Shown here piece after piece: positions 41,731 through 50,980 of a DNA stretch of 64,000 bases. The notes under the pieces are model-generated. The model searched no databases and was not told where the DNA came from. It was given only the letters and a program-made list of their open reading frames with translations. Location of the stretch: positions 4,021,001 to 4,085,000 of the forward strand of contig NZ_CP026730.1 in assembly GCF_003369795.1 (NCBI RefSeq), in the 5' to 3' direction. The DNA comes from Streptomyces sp. CB09001. Its GTDB lineage: Bacteria > Actinomycetota > Actinomycetes > Streptomycetales > Streptomycetaceae. The translations under genes were made by a program, and so were the position numbers. Position 1 is the first letter of the stretch. The number at the start of each line of letters is the position of its first letter.

Positions 41731-43110
41731 TTGAGTACGGGATCCGGAGCAGCTTCCGCCCCCGCACCTGACGGCCACGACAACCCGACCACCCCCGACG
41801 GTCCGACGGGCCCCGCCGCCCCGCGCAGGACGTCGATGTTCGCCTCCCTGAAGGTCAGGAACTACCGCCTGTTCTTCATGGGCCAGGTCGTCTCCAACAT
41901 CGGCACCTGGATGCAGCGCATCGCCCAGGACTGGCTGGTGCTCAGCCTCACCGGCTCCTCGGCCGCCGTCGGCATCACCACCGCCCTGCAGTTCCTGCCG
42001 ATGCTGCTCTTCGGCCTCTACGGCGGCGTCCTCGTCGACCGCCTGCCCAAGCGGCCCACGCTGCTGGTCACCCAGACCGCGATGGCCCTGACCGCGCTCG
42101 CCCTCGCCGTCCTCACCCTGAGCGGACACGTCCAGGTCTGGCACGTCTACGTCGCCGCCTTCGCGATGGGCCTGGCCACCGTCATGGACAACCCGGCCCG
42201 CCAGACCTTCGTCTCCGAGCTGGTCGGCCGCGACCAGCTGCAGAACGCGGTCAGCATGAACTCGGCCAACTTCCAGTCCGCCCGCCTCGTCGGCCCGGCC
42301 GTCGCCGGTCTGATGATCACCGGCGTGGGCACCGGCTGGGCGTTCCTCGCCAACGGCCTGTCCTTCGTGGCGCCGCTCACCTGCCTGCTGCTGATGCGCG
42401 CCCGCGAACTGCACACGGTCGAGCGCACCCCGCGCGGCAAGGGCCAGCTCCGCGAGGGCCTGCACTACGTCGCCGGCCGCCCCGAGCTGATCTGGACGAT
42501 CACCCTGGTCGGGTTCATCGGCACCTTCGGCTTCAACTTCCCGGTCTTCCTGTCCGCCTTCGCCGACGACGTCTTCCACGCCGGCGCCGGGGCGTACAGC
42601 CTCTTCAACACCCTCATGGCCGTCGGCTCGCTGGCCGGCGCCCTGCTCGCCGCCCGGCGCGGCACCGCCCGGCTGCGCGTCCTGATCGCGGCGGCCCTCG
42701 GCTTCGGCGCCCTGGAGATCGTGGCCTCGACCGCGCCCGAGCTGTGGCTCTTCGCGCTGCTCATGGTCCCCATCGGCGTCTTCAGCATGACCGTCAACGT
42801 CACCGCCAACACCAGCATCCAGATGTCCACCGACCCGGCCATGCGGGGGCGCGTGATGGCCCTGTACATGATGGTCTTCCTCGGCGGCTCCCCGGTCGGC
42901 GCCCCGATCGTCGGCTGGGTCACCGACACCTACGGTGCCCGGGTCGGCTTCGCCGCGGGCGGCGCGGTGGCCGCCACCGCCGCCCTCGTCATCGGGCTGG
43001 TCCTGGCCCGCGTCGGGAACCTGCGCCTGTCGGTCGGCTGGCACCGCGGCCACCCGCAGGTGCGGTTCGTGCCGCGGGAACGGCAGGAGGCCCTGGCACC
43101 GGCGGCGTAG
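41731..43110 (+). CDS. MFS exporter (EntS-like)
   Basis: 459 residues from a TTG at 41731, with GAGGAGG nine bases upstream. The sequence KVRNYRLFFMGQVVSNIGTWMQRIAQDWLV is the hallmark of the EntS/Bcr-like group (here split: NYRLFFMGQVVSNIGTW and MQRIAQDWLVLSLTGSS). Another conserved loop is LPKRPTLLVTQ. It has 12 predicted helices. Paired with marR, it is probably a multidrug or metabolite exporter. Confidence 0.92.
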   Translation: MSTGSGAASAPAPDGHDNPTTPDGPTGPAAPRRTSMFASLKVRNYRLFFMGQVVSNIGTWMQRIAQDWLVLSLTGSSAAVGITTALQFLPMLLFGLYGGVLVDRLPKRPTLLVTQTAMALTALALAVLTLSGHVQVWHVYVAAFAMGLATVMDNPARQTFVSELVGRDQLQNAVSMNSANFQSARLVGPAVAGLMITGVGTGWAFLANGLSFVAPLTCLLLMRARELHTVERTPRGKGQLREGLHYVAGRPELIWTITLVGFIGTFGFNFPVFLSAFADDVFHAGAGAYSLFNTLMAVGSLAGALLAARRGTARLRVLIAAALGFGALEIVASTAPELWLFALLMVPIGVFSMTVNVTANTSIQMSTDPAMRGRVMALYMMVFLGGSPVGAPIVGWVTDTYGARVGFAAGGAVAATAALVIGLVLARVGNLRLSVGWHRGHPQVRFVPRERQEALAPAA

Positions 43111-43160
43111 GGGGTGGAAAACCGGGGGTCCGGGCGGCGGGGCTCTGCCAGGCTGGCCCC

Positions 43161-43733
43161 ATGAGACTGTTCGCCGCCGTACTGCCGCCCGAGGACGTCA
43201 CCGCCGCCCTCGCCGCGGAGGTGGCCGTGCTGCGGGGGCTGCCCGGCGCCGACGGGCTGCGCTGGACCGGCCGTCCGGGCTGGCACCTCACCCTCGCCTT
43301 CTACGGCGAGGTCGACGACGAACTCGTCCCCGACCTGGCGGCCCGCCTGGAGCGGGCGGCCCACCGCACCGCGCCCTTCGAACTGGCGCTGCGCGGCGGC
43401 GGCCAGTTCGGCCGCGGGCGGGCGCTGTGGGCGGGCGCGGAGGGCGGCCTGGCGGCGCTGCGGCTGCTGGCCGACCGCGCGGAGGCCGCGGGGCGCAGGG
43501 CGGGCGTCGAGATGGGCGAGCACCGGCGCTACCAGCCCCACCTGACCCTGGCCCGCAGCAGGCAGGCCGTCCATGTCCGCCCCTACGTCGAGGCGCTGTC
43601 CGGCTTCACCGGCCCCACCTGGACCGTGACCGACCTGGCGCTGGTCCGCAGCAACCTGCCGGAGTCGGGCGTGCCGGGCGAGCAGCCCCGTTACGAGGCG
43701 GTCGCCCGCAGCCCGCTCGGCGCCTCCGGTTAG
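43161..43733 (+). CDS. thpR: RNA 2',3'-cyclic phosphodiesterase
   Basis: 190 residues from the ATG at 43161. It has two HxTx motifs, HLTLAF (His42) and HLTLAR (His127), and starts MRLFAAVLPPEDV; this is the LigT/ThpR 2H phosphoesterase fold. It hydrolyses 2',3'-cyclic phosphate ends of RNA to 2'-phosphate. It is cytoplasmic. It is followed 10 bp later by a 28-residue ORF. Confidence 0.92.
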   Translation: MRLFAAVLPPEDVTAALAAEVAVLRGLPGADGLRWTGRPGWHLTLAFYGEVDDELVPDLAARLERAAHRTAPFELALRGGGQFGRGRALWAGAEGGLAALRLLADRAEAAGRRAGVEMGEHRRYQPHLTLARSRQAVHVRPYVEALSGFTGPTWTVTDLALVRSNLPESGVPGEQPRYEAVARSPLGASG

Positions 43734-43743
43734 GCTCGGGGGC

Positions 43744-43830
43744 GTGGACCCGAAGACCCGAAACCGGATCATGGCCGGTGTGCTCGTGCTGATGCTCGTG
43801 GTGGTGGCGTTGGCGGCGGCCCTCGGCTGA
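43744..43830 (+). CDS. 28-residue single-pass membrane peptide
   Basis: GTG start, MDPKTRNRIMAGVLVLMLVV, then ALAAALG. It has a basic cytoplasmic head and one 17-residue hydrophobic helix, typical of small regulatory membrane proteins. It lies 10 bp after thpR on the same strand. No strong ribosome-binding site is seen, so translation may be coupled. The function is unknown. Confidence 0.5.
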   Translation: MDPKTRNRIMAGVLVLMLVVVALAAALG

Positions 43831-43874
43831 CCGGCCCGTGCGGCGGCCGCCGCCCCGCTCACCACCTCACCCCG

Positions 43875-44867
43875 CTACCAGGCGAAGGCCTCCGGAGAGG
43901 GCCCCGGCCCCGGGAAGACCTCGTCGAGCCCGGCCAGCAGCTCCTGGGACAGCTCCAGCTCCACGGCCCTGAGCGCCGACGCGAGCTGCTCGGCGGTGCG
44001 CGGACCCACGATCGGGCCGGTCACGCCGGGCCGGGTCAGCAGCCACGCCAGCGCGGCCTCGCCCGGCTCGACGCCGTGCTTGTCGAGCAGGTCCTCGTAC
44101 GCCTGGATCTGTGCCCGCTTCGCCGGGTCGGCCAGGGCGTCGGCCGCCCGTCCGGAGGCCCGGCGACCGCCCTGGACCTCCTTCTTGATGACCCCGCCGA
44201 GCAGCCCGCCGTGCAGCGGCGACCACGGGATGACGCCGAGGCCGTACTCCTGCGCGGCCGGGATCACCTCCATCTCGGCGCGGCGCTCGGCCAGGTTGTA
44301 CAGGCACTGCTCGCTGACCAGGCCGATGGTCCCGCCGCGCCGGGCGGCGGTCTCGTTGGCCTGCGCGATCTTGTATCCGGGGAAGTTCGAGGACCCGGCG
44401 TACAGCACCTTGCCCTGCTGGACCAGCGTGTCGATGGCCTGCCAGATCTCGTCGAAACCGGTGGCGCGGTCGATGTGGTGGAACTGGTACAGGTCGATGT
44501 GGTCGGTCTGGAGCCGCTTCAGGCTGGCGTCCACCGCCCGCCGGATGTTCACGGCGGACAGCTTGTCGTGGTTGGGCCACGCCTCGCCGTCGGCGCCCAT
44601 GTTGCCGTACACCTTGGTGGCGATGACGGTCCGGTCGCGCCGGTCGCCGCCCTGGGCGAACCAGTTGCCGATGATCTCCTCGGTACGGCCCTTGTTCTCG
44701 CCCCAGCCGTACACGTTGGCGGTGTCGAAGAAGTTGATACCGGCGTCCAGCGCCGTGTCCATGATCGCGTGGCTGTCGGCCTCGTCGGTCTGCGGACCGA
44801 AGTTCATGGTGCCGAGGACGAGCCGGCCGACCTTGAGTCCCGTGCGTCCGAGCTGCGTGTACTCCAT
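43875..44867 (-). CDS. Aldo/keto reductase
   Basis: 330 residues. MEYTQLGRTGLKVGRLVLGT opens the (beta/alpha)8 barrel; AGINFFDTANVYGWGENKGR contains the catalytic Asp-Tyr pair, and HHIDRATGFDEIW and VIPWSPLHGGLL follow. It is similar to the YajO/Gfo-like AKR group using NADPH. The substrate is unknown. It is cytoplasmic. Confidence 0.92.
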   Translation of the reverse strand: MEYTQLGRTGLKVGRLVLGTMNFGPQTDEADSHAIMDTALDAGINFFDTANVYGWGENKGRTEEIIGNWFAQGGDRRDRTVIATKVYGNMGADGEAWPNHDKLSAVNIRRAVDASLKRLQTDHIDLYQFHHIDRATGFDEIWQAIDTLVQQGKVLYAGSSNFPGYKIAQANETAARRGGTIGLVSEQCLYNLAERRAEMEVIPAAQEYGLGVIPWSPLHGGLLGGVIKKEVQGGRRASGRAADALADPAKRAQIQAYEDLLDKHGVEPGEAALAWLLTRPGVTGPIVGPRTAEQLASALRAVELELSQELLAGLDEVFPGPGPSPEAFAW

Positions 44868-44918
44868 GTCCCCAAGCCAACGACTTGGAGTGCGCTCCAG
44901 GCAAGCGGGCAGGTCCGG

Positions 44919-45506
44919 TCAGTCGCGGGGGAAATCCGCGGTGGGGAGCGTGAGGCCGAGGACGGTGTCGGTGAGGTCCAGGTCCTGCCCGAAGGCGAGC
45001 CGGAACTCGGCCGTGTAGTCCCCGTCCTTAGGCTGTGAGAAGACGTGGCAGCGCCCCTGGTAGGGGTCGGCGATGAGGTAGAGGGGGACCTCGGCTGCGG
45101 CGTAGGCGAGCTTTTTGGGGCCGTAGTCGTTGGCGGCGGTGCCCTGGGAGATGACCTCGGCCACGAACTCGACGTCCTGGTAGCGCCAGTGGCCCGTTCC
45201 GTCCGGCTCCGCTCCGTCGCGAAGTTTGGCGACGTCCGGGCAGAAGCCGTTCTCATGGCCGGGGAAGTCGATGCGAACGTCCGAGAAGATCTTGACGTCC
45301 TTGCCGAACTTGTCGTCGACGGCTCGTGCGATGCGGAAGATGATCGCCCAATGCGTGTCCCGCTGCGGTGTCATATGAACGTTGCCCTCGACGATCTCGA
45401 CCCTGAATCCTTCGGGGACGGGCATCCGCTCCAGCCGCTCGAACCACTCGTCCAAGCGCTTGGTGTTGGCGTCGGCCATGTCGATCCTGTCGTCAAGGAC
45501 GGTCAT
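44919..45506 (-). CDS. Uma2-family (PD-(D/E)XK) putative endonuclease
   Basis: 195 residues from the ATG at 45506. It shows VEIVEGNVHMTPQRDTHW, VRIDFPGHENGFCPDVAKLR with the active-site PD, and VEFVAEVISQGTAANDYGPK with the E-x-[SV] part and Lys. The ending PLYLIADPYQGRCHVFSQPK is typical of Uma2 (DUF820), abundant in Streptomyces. It may act in DNA restriction or mobile-DNA control; the function is unproven. Confidence 0.88.
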   Translation of the reverse strand: MTVLDDRIDMADANTKRLDEWFERLERMPVPEGFRVEIVEGNVHMTPQRDTHWAIIFRIARAVDDKFGKDVKIFSDVRIDFPGHENGFCPDVAKLRDGAEPDGTGHWRYQDVEFVAEVISQGTAANDYGPKKLAYAAAEVPLYLIADPYQGRCHVFSQPKDGDYTAEFRLAFGQDLDLTDTVLGLTLPTADFPRD

Positions 45507-45596
45507 CGTGGCGCTCCTCCCCGGCTGTCCCACGGGCGGGAGCAGCCGCGCGGTACAACGATACGCACGGCGACCTGGACACGGGAGGACGCGCAT

Positions 45597-46385
45597 ATGC
45601 CAGACCTGGAGCGGGACCGGGACCGCACCGATCACCTCGTCGCCCTCGTCCGGCGTCACCTCGACCAGGACGGCGACGTGCTCGGCGTCTACGCGCACGG
45701 CTCCGCCACCCTCGGCGGGCTGCGCCCGTACAGCGACCTCGATCTTCTCGTCGTCCTGGGACGTCCGACGACGGCCGGGCAACGCGCGCGGCTCACCGGG
45801 GAGTTGCTCGGCGTGTCCGGTGGTGCGGGGCGCCCCGTCGAGCTGATCGCCGTGGTGCGGGACGAGGTCCGGCCCTGGCGGTATCCGCCCCGCCGGGAGT
45901 ACCTGTACGGCGAGTGGCTGCGCGACGCCTACGAACGCGGCGCCGTCCCGGAGCCGGAGGACGACCCCGACCTCGCCCCGCTCCTGACCATGGTGCTGCG
46001 CGCCGACGCCCCGCTGTACGGCCCGCCGCCCGCGACCCTCCTGGACCCCGTGCCGCACGGCGACCTGCGGCGGGCGATCACCGCCGGGGTGCCGGAGCTG
46101 CTGGGCGAGCTGGAGTCGGACACGCGCAACGTGCTGCTCACCCTCGCCCGCGTCTGGAGCACGCTCGCCACCGGTGACATCCGGTCGAAGGACGCGGCGG
46201 CGGACTGGGCCCTGGGGCGGCTGCCCGCCCCGTACCGGCCGCCGCTCGCCCACGCGCGCGCCGTCTACCTCGGGCGGGAGACGGAGAACTGGAGCGGTCG
46301 GGCGGTGCGGGCCTGCGCCGACCGGCTGGTCCGGGAGATCCGGGAGATCCGGGCGGTCTACGGGGACGGGGGGCCGGGGGAGTAG
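45597..46385 (+). CDS. AadA-like aminoglycoside nucleotidyltransferase
   Basis: 262 residues, the same length as ANT(3'') enzymes. The motif GSATLGGLRPYSDLDLLVV (from Gly35) has the GS-x8-SDxD metal and nucleotide site (Asp48, Asp50). The C-terminal helical domain contains VLLTLARVWSTLATGDIRSKDAAADW. It would adenylate streptomycin/spectinomycin-type drugs. Whether it protects the cell is inferred. It overlaps the convergent hydrolase gene by 28 bp, and good codon bias argues for a resident chromosomal copy. Confidence 0.88.
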   Translation: MPDLERDRDRTDHLVALVRRHLDQDGDVLGVYAHGSATLGGLRPYSDLDLLVVLGRPTTAGQRARLTGELLGVSGGAGRPVELIAVVRDEVRPWRYPPRREYLYGEWLRDAYERGAVPEPEDDPDLAPLLTMVLRADAPLYGPPPATLLDPVPHGDLRRAITAGVPELLGELESDTRNVLLTLARVWSTLATGDIRSKDAAADWALGRLPAPYRPPLAHARAVYLGRETENWSGRAVRACADRLVREIREIRAVYGDGGPGE

Positions 46386-47047
46386 GGCCCGCCGAGCCCC
46401 CACTCCTCGGCCATCGCCGTCGCGAAGGCCTCCGCGATCCGGTGCTCGCCGCGCTCGTTGGGATGCGTGCCGTCGTAGGTGTCGGTGTGGAAGTCGTACC
46501 CGGGCGGCGGCGGGACGAGCAGCAGCGGGGAGCCCTCGTCGTCGAGGTCGGCGACGGTCTTCACGAGGAGTTCGTTGAAGTGGGCGACCTGCGCGGCGAA
46601 GGTCTCGTCGGCGTCCACCCGGATGTTGTGCAGCACCGGCATCACCGCCACGCGCACGCGCGGGTTCGCCGAGCGCGCGTGCGCCAGGAAGACGCGGACG
46701 TTGGCGGCGGTCTGCTCGGCGTTGGTGTAGAAGCCGAGGTCGATGAGGCCCAGCGAGACCAGGAGCACGTCCGCGCGGCAGGACCGTACCGTCTCCGCGA
46801 TCAGCGGGGCCATGTGGTGCCAGCCCTCGCCCCAGCCGGCCAGGTGGGCGCGGGGGAAGCCGGGTTCGGCGTAGGCGTACGAGGTGGGGGCGTCCGTCAC
46901 CCGGTCGTGGAGGGTCTCGCGCGGGCCGACGAAGGTGAAGGGGCGGCCGCAGGAGTCGCGCAGGTGCTGCCACAGCCGGAAGCGCCACGTGTGTTCGCCG
47001 GCACTCCCGATCGTCATGGAGTCACCGACGAACATGAACCTGAGCAT
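46358..47047 (-). CDS. SGNH/GDSL hydrolase
   Basis: 229 residues from the ATG at 47047. MLRFMFVGDSMTIGSAGEHT gives block I with Ser10, followed by VLLVSLGLIDLGFYTNAEQT (block III-like) and YDGTHPNERG with the catalytic Asp-His. No signal peptide is visible. The family includes esterases acting on acyl groups of polysaccharides; the substrate is unknown. The 3' end overlaps the aadA-like gene. Confidence 0.88.
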   Translation of the reverse strand: MLRFMFVGDSMTIGSAGEHTWRFRLWQHLRDSCGRPFTFVGPRETLHDRVTDAPTSYAYAEPGFPRAHLAGWGEGWHHMAPLIAETVRSCRADVLLVSLGLIDLGFYTNAEQTAANVRVFLAHARSANPRVRVAVMPVLHNIRVDADETFAAQVAHFNELLVKTVADLDDEGSPLLLVPPPPGYDFHTDTYDGTHPNERGEHRIAEAFATAMAEEWGLGGPYSPGPPSP

Positions 47048-47159
47048 CCGCTCATCATGGACGATCGGCCTGGTCGACGCGATGTGAGCCCGACCACGCA
47101 GGGTGACCGAGGGGGTGACCGCCGACGTGAACGCCCGCGCGGGATGGCAGGCTTGGCGC

Positions 47160-48143
47160 ATGCGCCGACCCTTCGCCCTCCTCGCCTCGGCCCTTCTCGT
47201 GGGTGCGTTCGCCGTGCCCGCCTCCGCGGCGGACGCGGACGACGGGCCCGCCGGGAGCGACGGGTTCACGATCAAGGACCCGCGCATCACCGAGTCCAGC
47301 GGCCTCGCCGCGTCCCGTCTGCACCCCGGCATCTACTGGACGCACAACGACCAGGACACCGGCCCGTACATCTACGCCGTGGACGGCGCCACCGGCGAGA
47401 CCGTCGCCCGGGTCGCGCTGTCCGGCGTCGGCACGCCCCGCGACGTCGAGGCGATCGCCATCGGGCCCGGCAACAAGATCTTCGTCGGCGACATCGGCGA
47501 CAACGACGGCGTGACCTGGCCGTACGTGTGGATCTACGAGCTGCCCGAGCCGACGGACCTGAAGGACCAGACCGTCAAGGCGACGCAGTACGTCGTGAAG
47601 TACACGGACGGCTCCCGCGACGCGGAGTCGATGGTGGTCCACCCGAAGACCGGGCGGGTCTACATCATCGACAAGCACGAGGACGGCGGGCATCTCTACG
47701 AGGGCCCGGCCAAGCTGTCGCCGTCCGGCACCAACGTCTTCAAGCCCACCGTGCCCGTCGACCTCTGGGCCACGGACGCCGCGTTCTCCCCGGACGGTGA
47801 GCAGCTCGCCGTGCGCGGCTACCTCGGGGGCATCTGGTACGACTGGAACGGCGGGAAGATCAAGCGCGGGGAGCGGATCAGCGTGCCCCTGGGGCAGGGC
47901 GAGTCCGCCACCTACACCACCGACGGCAAGAAGCTGCTGCTCGGCATGGAGGGCGTCAACAGCCCCGTGAAGGCCGAGGACGTGCCCGGCGGCGACTCGG
48001 GCGGCGGGTCGGGTTCCGGCTCCCATGCCTCGGGTGCGGACTCCGACGGTCCGGGCGGCAACACGCTCAAGGTGGGGGCGGTCGGGCTGCTCGTCGCGCT
48101 GGCCGCGCTGTTCGGGCTACGCCGGATCTTCCGGCGTCGCTGA
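47160..48143 (+). CDS. Secreted beta-propeller-like protein with C-terminal anchor
   Basis: 327 residues from the ATG at 47160. The signal peptide MRRPFALLASALLVGAFAVP ends ASA near residue 23. Repeats such as YWTHNDQDTGPYIYAVDGAT, VEAIAIGPGNKIFVGDIGDN and ESMVVHPKTGRVYIIDKHED suggest propeller blades. A Gly/Ser linker precedes the terminal hydrophobic helix LKVGAVGLLVALAALFGLRR and a basic tail, anchoring it to the membrane. It could be an extracellular esterase-like or binding protein. It overlaps the convergent TetR gene by 27 bp. Confidence 0.82.
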   Translation: MRRPFALLASALLVGAFAVPASAADADDGPAGSDGFTIKDPRITESSGLAASRLHPGIYWTHNDQDTGPYIYAVDGATGETVARVALSGVGTPRDVEAIAIGPGNKIFVGDIGDNDGVTWPYVWIYELPEPTDLKDQTVKATQYVVKYTDGSRDAESMVVHPKTGRVYIIDKHEDGGHLYEGPAKLSPSGTNVFKPTVPVDLWATDAAFSPDGEQLAVRGYLGGIWYDWNGGKIKRGERISVPLGQGESATYTTDGKKLLLGMEGVNSPVKAEDVPGGDSGGGSGSGSHASGADSDGPGGNTLKVGAVGLLVALAALFGLRRIFRRR

Positions 48144-48923
48144 GCCGTCCCCCGCCGCGGGGGCGTCCGCCGCCCGTCGCGAGGCCACCAGCACCTCCAG
48201 CCCGTCGAGGATGCGCTGGAGCCCGAACTCGAAGTGGTCGAAGCCGGTGCCGAAGGCGTCCTCGGAGAGGGAGGAGAGCACGGGGTAGCGCCCGCTGCTC
48301 ATGGCCTTCACCAGCACCGGCTCCTGGGCCGCCCAGAACTGCGCGTCCGTCAGCCCGGACCTGCGCTCGGCCTCCCGCTCGTACACCTGCGTGCGGGCGG
48401 CCCCGACGACGTACCCGTCGATCATGACGATCACCGAGACCAGCTCGGGGTCGGTCAGGCCCATCGGCTTGATCCGGGCCAGTACCTTCTCCATGCCGTC
48501 CAGGGCGGACGGGCCGAGGACCGGGCGGGACTGGTTGACCTCCAGCAGCCAGGTGTGGCGGCGGTGGAGGGCGAGCGCGGCGTGGCCGAGGGCGTGCAGC
48601 GCCGAGCGCCAGCCGCCGTCGCCGAGGTCGGCCGGGTTCTCGGACGGGCGCTGCACGCGGTCCAGCATCAGGTCGATCAGCTCGCCCTTGCCGGGGACGT
48701 AGCGGTACAGGGACATCGTGCCGGTGCCAAGCTCGGTGGCGATCCGGCGCATCGAGACCGCGCCCAGACCGTCCCGGTCCGCGACCTCGACGGCCACCTC
48801 CACGATCCGGTCCAGCGTCAGGCCCGGCCTGGGGCCCCGGCTGGGGCGTCGGCCGGTGTCCCACAACAGTTCGAGGGTGCGGCCGATGTCGCCGCTGCCG
48901 CTGGTCTCCGTACCGCTTGCCAT
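48117..48923 (-). CDS. TetR-family regulator of the adjacent ABC exporter
   Basis: 268 residues. The HTH includes LTLDRIVEVAVEVADRDGLG and VSMRRIATELGTGTMSLYRYV, and the C-terminal TetR_C domain has HALGHAALALHRRHTWLLEV. It is divergent from the DrrAB-type genes. The 96-bp gap contains a strong repeat operator (48951-48992). It is likely a repressor relieved by the exported drug. Confidence 0.9.
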   Translation of the reverse strand: MASGTETSGSGDIGRTLELLWDTGRRPSRGPRPGLTLDRIVEVAVEVADRDGLGAVSMRRIATELGTGTMSLYRYVPGKGELIDLMLDRVQRPSENPADLGDGGWRSALHALGHAALALHRRHTWLLEVNQSRPVLGPSALDGMEKVLARIKPMGLTDPELVSVIVMIDGYVVGAARTQVYEREAERRSGLTDAQFWAAQEPVLVKAMSSGRYPVLSSLSEDAFGTGFDHFEFGLQRILDGLEVLVASRRAADAPAAGDGSATPEDPA

Positions 48924-48950
48924 GGGGTCAGTTTAAGTCCGCGCCAAAAA

Positions 48951-48992
48951 ACTGAGTACGGTGTACGCGCAATCGGGTACGGTGTACTCAGT
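48951..48992. promoter_or_regulatory. TetR operator between divergent tetR and drrA-like genes
   Basis: Two copies of GTACGGTGTAC (48956-48966, 48978-48988) lie 22 bp apart and are enclosed by outer arms ACTGAGTAC (48951-48959) and GTACTCAGT (48984-48992), a perfect 9-bp inverted repeat. Position and symmetry strongly suggest the TetR operator. Confidence 0.8.
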
Positions 48993-49019
48993 CAGGGAAC
49001 GAAAGGGGGACTGGGACCC

Positions 49020-50027
49020 ATGAGTGAGCGACACGCGGTACGGGCCGAGGGCCTGGAGAAGCGCTACGGCGACAAACGCGCTCTGGACGGCTTCGACCTG
49101 ACCGTCCGCGAGGGCACGGTGCACGGCCTGCTCGGGCCGAACGGCGCGGGCAAGACCACGGCCGTGCGCATCCTGTCCACGCTGGTCCGGCTGGACGGGG
49201 GACGGGCCGAGGTAGCGGGCCTCGACCTCGCCCGGCAGGCACGCGAGGTGCGGGCGCGGATCGGCCTCACCGGCCAGTACGCGGCCGTGGACGAGGTGCT
49301 CACCGGCCGGCAGAACCTGGAGATGTTCGGGCGCCTGTTCCACCTGGGCGGCAGGCGGGCCCGGGCCCGCGCGGTCGAGCTGCTGGAGCGGTTCGACCTG
49401 ACCGACGCCGCCGACCGCGGCGTGGGCAAGTACAGCGGCGGCATGCGGCGGCGCCTCGACCTCGCCGCGTCGATGATCCTCGCCCCGGCCGTCCTGTTCC
49501 TGGACGAGCCGACGACGGGCCTGGACCCGCGCAGTCGCGGCGAGGTCTGGGAATCGGTCCGCGCGCTGGTGGCGAGCGGCACGACGGTCCTGCTGACCAC
49601 GCAGTACCTGGAGGAGGCCGACAAGCTCGCCTCCCGCATCACCGTCATCGACCGGGGCCGGGCCATCGCCGACGACACCCCGGACGGGCTGAAGAACCTG
49701 GTCGGCGGCGACCGGATCGAGGTCGTGGTCGCCGACCGGGCCGAGATCCCGCGGGTGGTGGAGACCGTCGCCCGGGTCTGCAAGGGCGAACCCGAGGTGG
49801 AGGACGAGGCGCTGCGCGTGCACGCCCCGGTCGCCGACCGGGTGGCGGCCCTGACCGAGGTGGCGCGCACCCTCCAGGACGAGGGCGTCGCCGTCGAGGA
49901 CATCGGCCTGCGCAGGCCGAGCCTCGACGACGTGTTCCTGCGCCTGACCGGCCACCGTACGAGCGCCGGGAGCGCGCAGGACGCGGAGCACACGGCGAGC
50001 CCGGAGAAGGAGGCGGTGGCGGCATGA
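49020..50027 (+). CDS. ABC transporter ATP-binding protein, DrrA-like
   Basis: 335 residues from the ATG at 49020. It has Walker [10 protein letters not shown], signature [12 protein letters not shown], Walker [19 protein letters not shown], and the DrrA-type C-terminal segment ([15 protein letters not shown]). It energises daunorubicin-type drug efflux with the permease downstream; the ATGA junction at 50024 shows translational coupling. The substrate is not predictable. Confidence 0.95.
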   Translation: MSERHAVRAEGLEKRYGDKRALDGFDLTVREGTVHGLLGPNGAGKTTAVRILSTLVRLDGGRAEVAGLDLARQAREVRARIGLTGQYAAVDEVLTGRQNLEMFGRLFHLGGRRARARAVELLERFDLTDAADRGVGKYSGGMRRRLDLAASMILAPAVLFLDEPTTGLDPRSRGEVWESVRALVASGTTVLLTTQYLEEADKLASRITVIDRGRAIADDTPDGLKNLVGGDRIEVVVADRAEIPRVVETVARVCKGEPEVEDEALRVHAPVADRVAALTEVARTLQDEGVAVEDIGLRRPSLDDVFLRLTGHRTSAGSAQDAEHTASPEKEAVAA

Positions 50028-50866
50028 GCGCCCTCGACGTCGACCCCGCCGCCGGTCCGGCGACGGCCCCGCCCGAGCGCGGCCGCCTCTACTGGCTGCT
50101 CGCCGACTGCGGCAACATCGTCCGCCGCGGCCTGACCCACTACCAGCGCCAGCCCGTCAACATCGCCTGGCAGCTGGGCTTCCCGATCCTGTCCGTCCTC
50201 CTCTACGGCTATGTCTTCGGCAGTGCGATGACGGTGCCCGGCGGCGGGGACTACAAGGACTTCCTGATGCCGGGCATGTTCGTGATGACCATGGCGTTCG
50301 GCTTCATCAACACCGCGACGGTCGTGGTGTACGACTCCACGAAGGGGGTCATCGACCGTTTCCGCTCCATGCCGATGGCGTCCTCGGCGGTGGTGGCCGG
50401 GCGCGGGGTGACCGATCTGGTCGTCGCCTGCGCGGAGTTGGCCATCATGATGCTGACGGCGCTGGCCATGGGCTGGCGCCCGGAGGGCGGTTGGGGCTTC
50501 GTGGCGGCCTTCGGCCTGCTGCTGTGGCTGCGCTTCGCGCTGATCTGGATCGGCGTGTGGCTGGGCCTGCTGGTCCCCAACCCGGAGGCGTCGGGCGGCC
50601 TGTTCGCGGTGGCCTTCCCGCTGACGATGATCTCCAGCATCTTCGTCGCCCCGCAGCTCATGCCCGACTGGCTGGGCTGGGTCGCCGCGTGGAACCCGAT
50701 CTCGTCCACGGCGGCGGCGGCCCGCGAGCTGTTCGGCACGCCGGTCGGCGGCGGCGACTCGTGGGTCGAACAGCACGCGCTGCTGATGGCGGGCGTGTGG
50801 CCGGTGGTCCTGACGGCGATCTTCCTGCCGCTGGCGGTACGGAGGTTCCAGCGGCTGAGCCGGTAG
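50024..50866 (+). CDS. ABC transporter permease, DrrB-like (ABC-2 type)
   Basis: 280 residues. The start overlaps the ATPase gene by 4 bp. Six hydrophobic helices are visible, e.g. [40 protein letters not shown] and [19 protein letters not shown]. The loop [20 protein letters not shown] is the ABC-2 signature. It is the plasma-membrane export partner of the ATPase at 49020. Confidence 0.93.
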   Translation: MSALDVDPAAGPATAPPERGRLYWLLADCGNIVRRGLTHYQRQPVNIAWQLGFPILSVLLYGYVFGSAMTVPGGGDYKDFLMPGMFVMTMAFGFINTATVVVYDSTKGVIDRFRSMPMASSAVVAGRGVTDLVVACAELAIMMLTALAMGWRPEGGWGFVAAFGLLLWLRFALIWIGVWLGLLVPNPEASGGLFAVAFPLTMISSIFVAPQLMPDWLGWVAAWNPISSTAAAARELFGTPVGGGDSWVEQHALLMAGVWPVVLTAIFLPLAVRRFQRLSR

Positions 50867-50886
50867 GGGCGGCCAGGGCGTCCGGG

Positions 50887-50928
50887 CCGGGGGTGGAGAC
50901 CGGGGGAGCGGTGGATCTCCACCCCCGG
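50887..50928. terminator. Terminator after the ABC exporter operon
   Basis: Arms CCGGGGGTGGAGA (50887-50899) and TCTCCACCCCCGG (50916-50928) form a perfect 13-bp stem with a 16-nt loop, 20 bp after the permease stop. No U-tract, as usual for high-G+C genomes. Confidence 0.75.
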
Positions 50929-50980
50929 CTCCACCCATGGGTCCAGGTGTCGGTGGCCTGGTCAGAGGAGCCTTGAGGGC

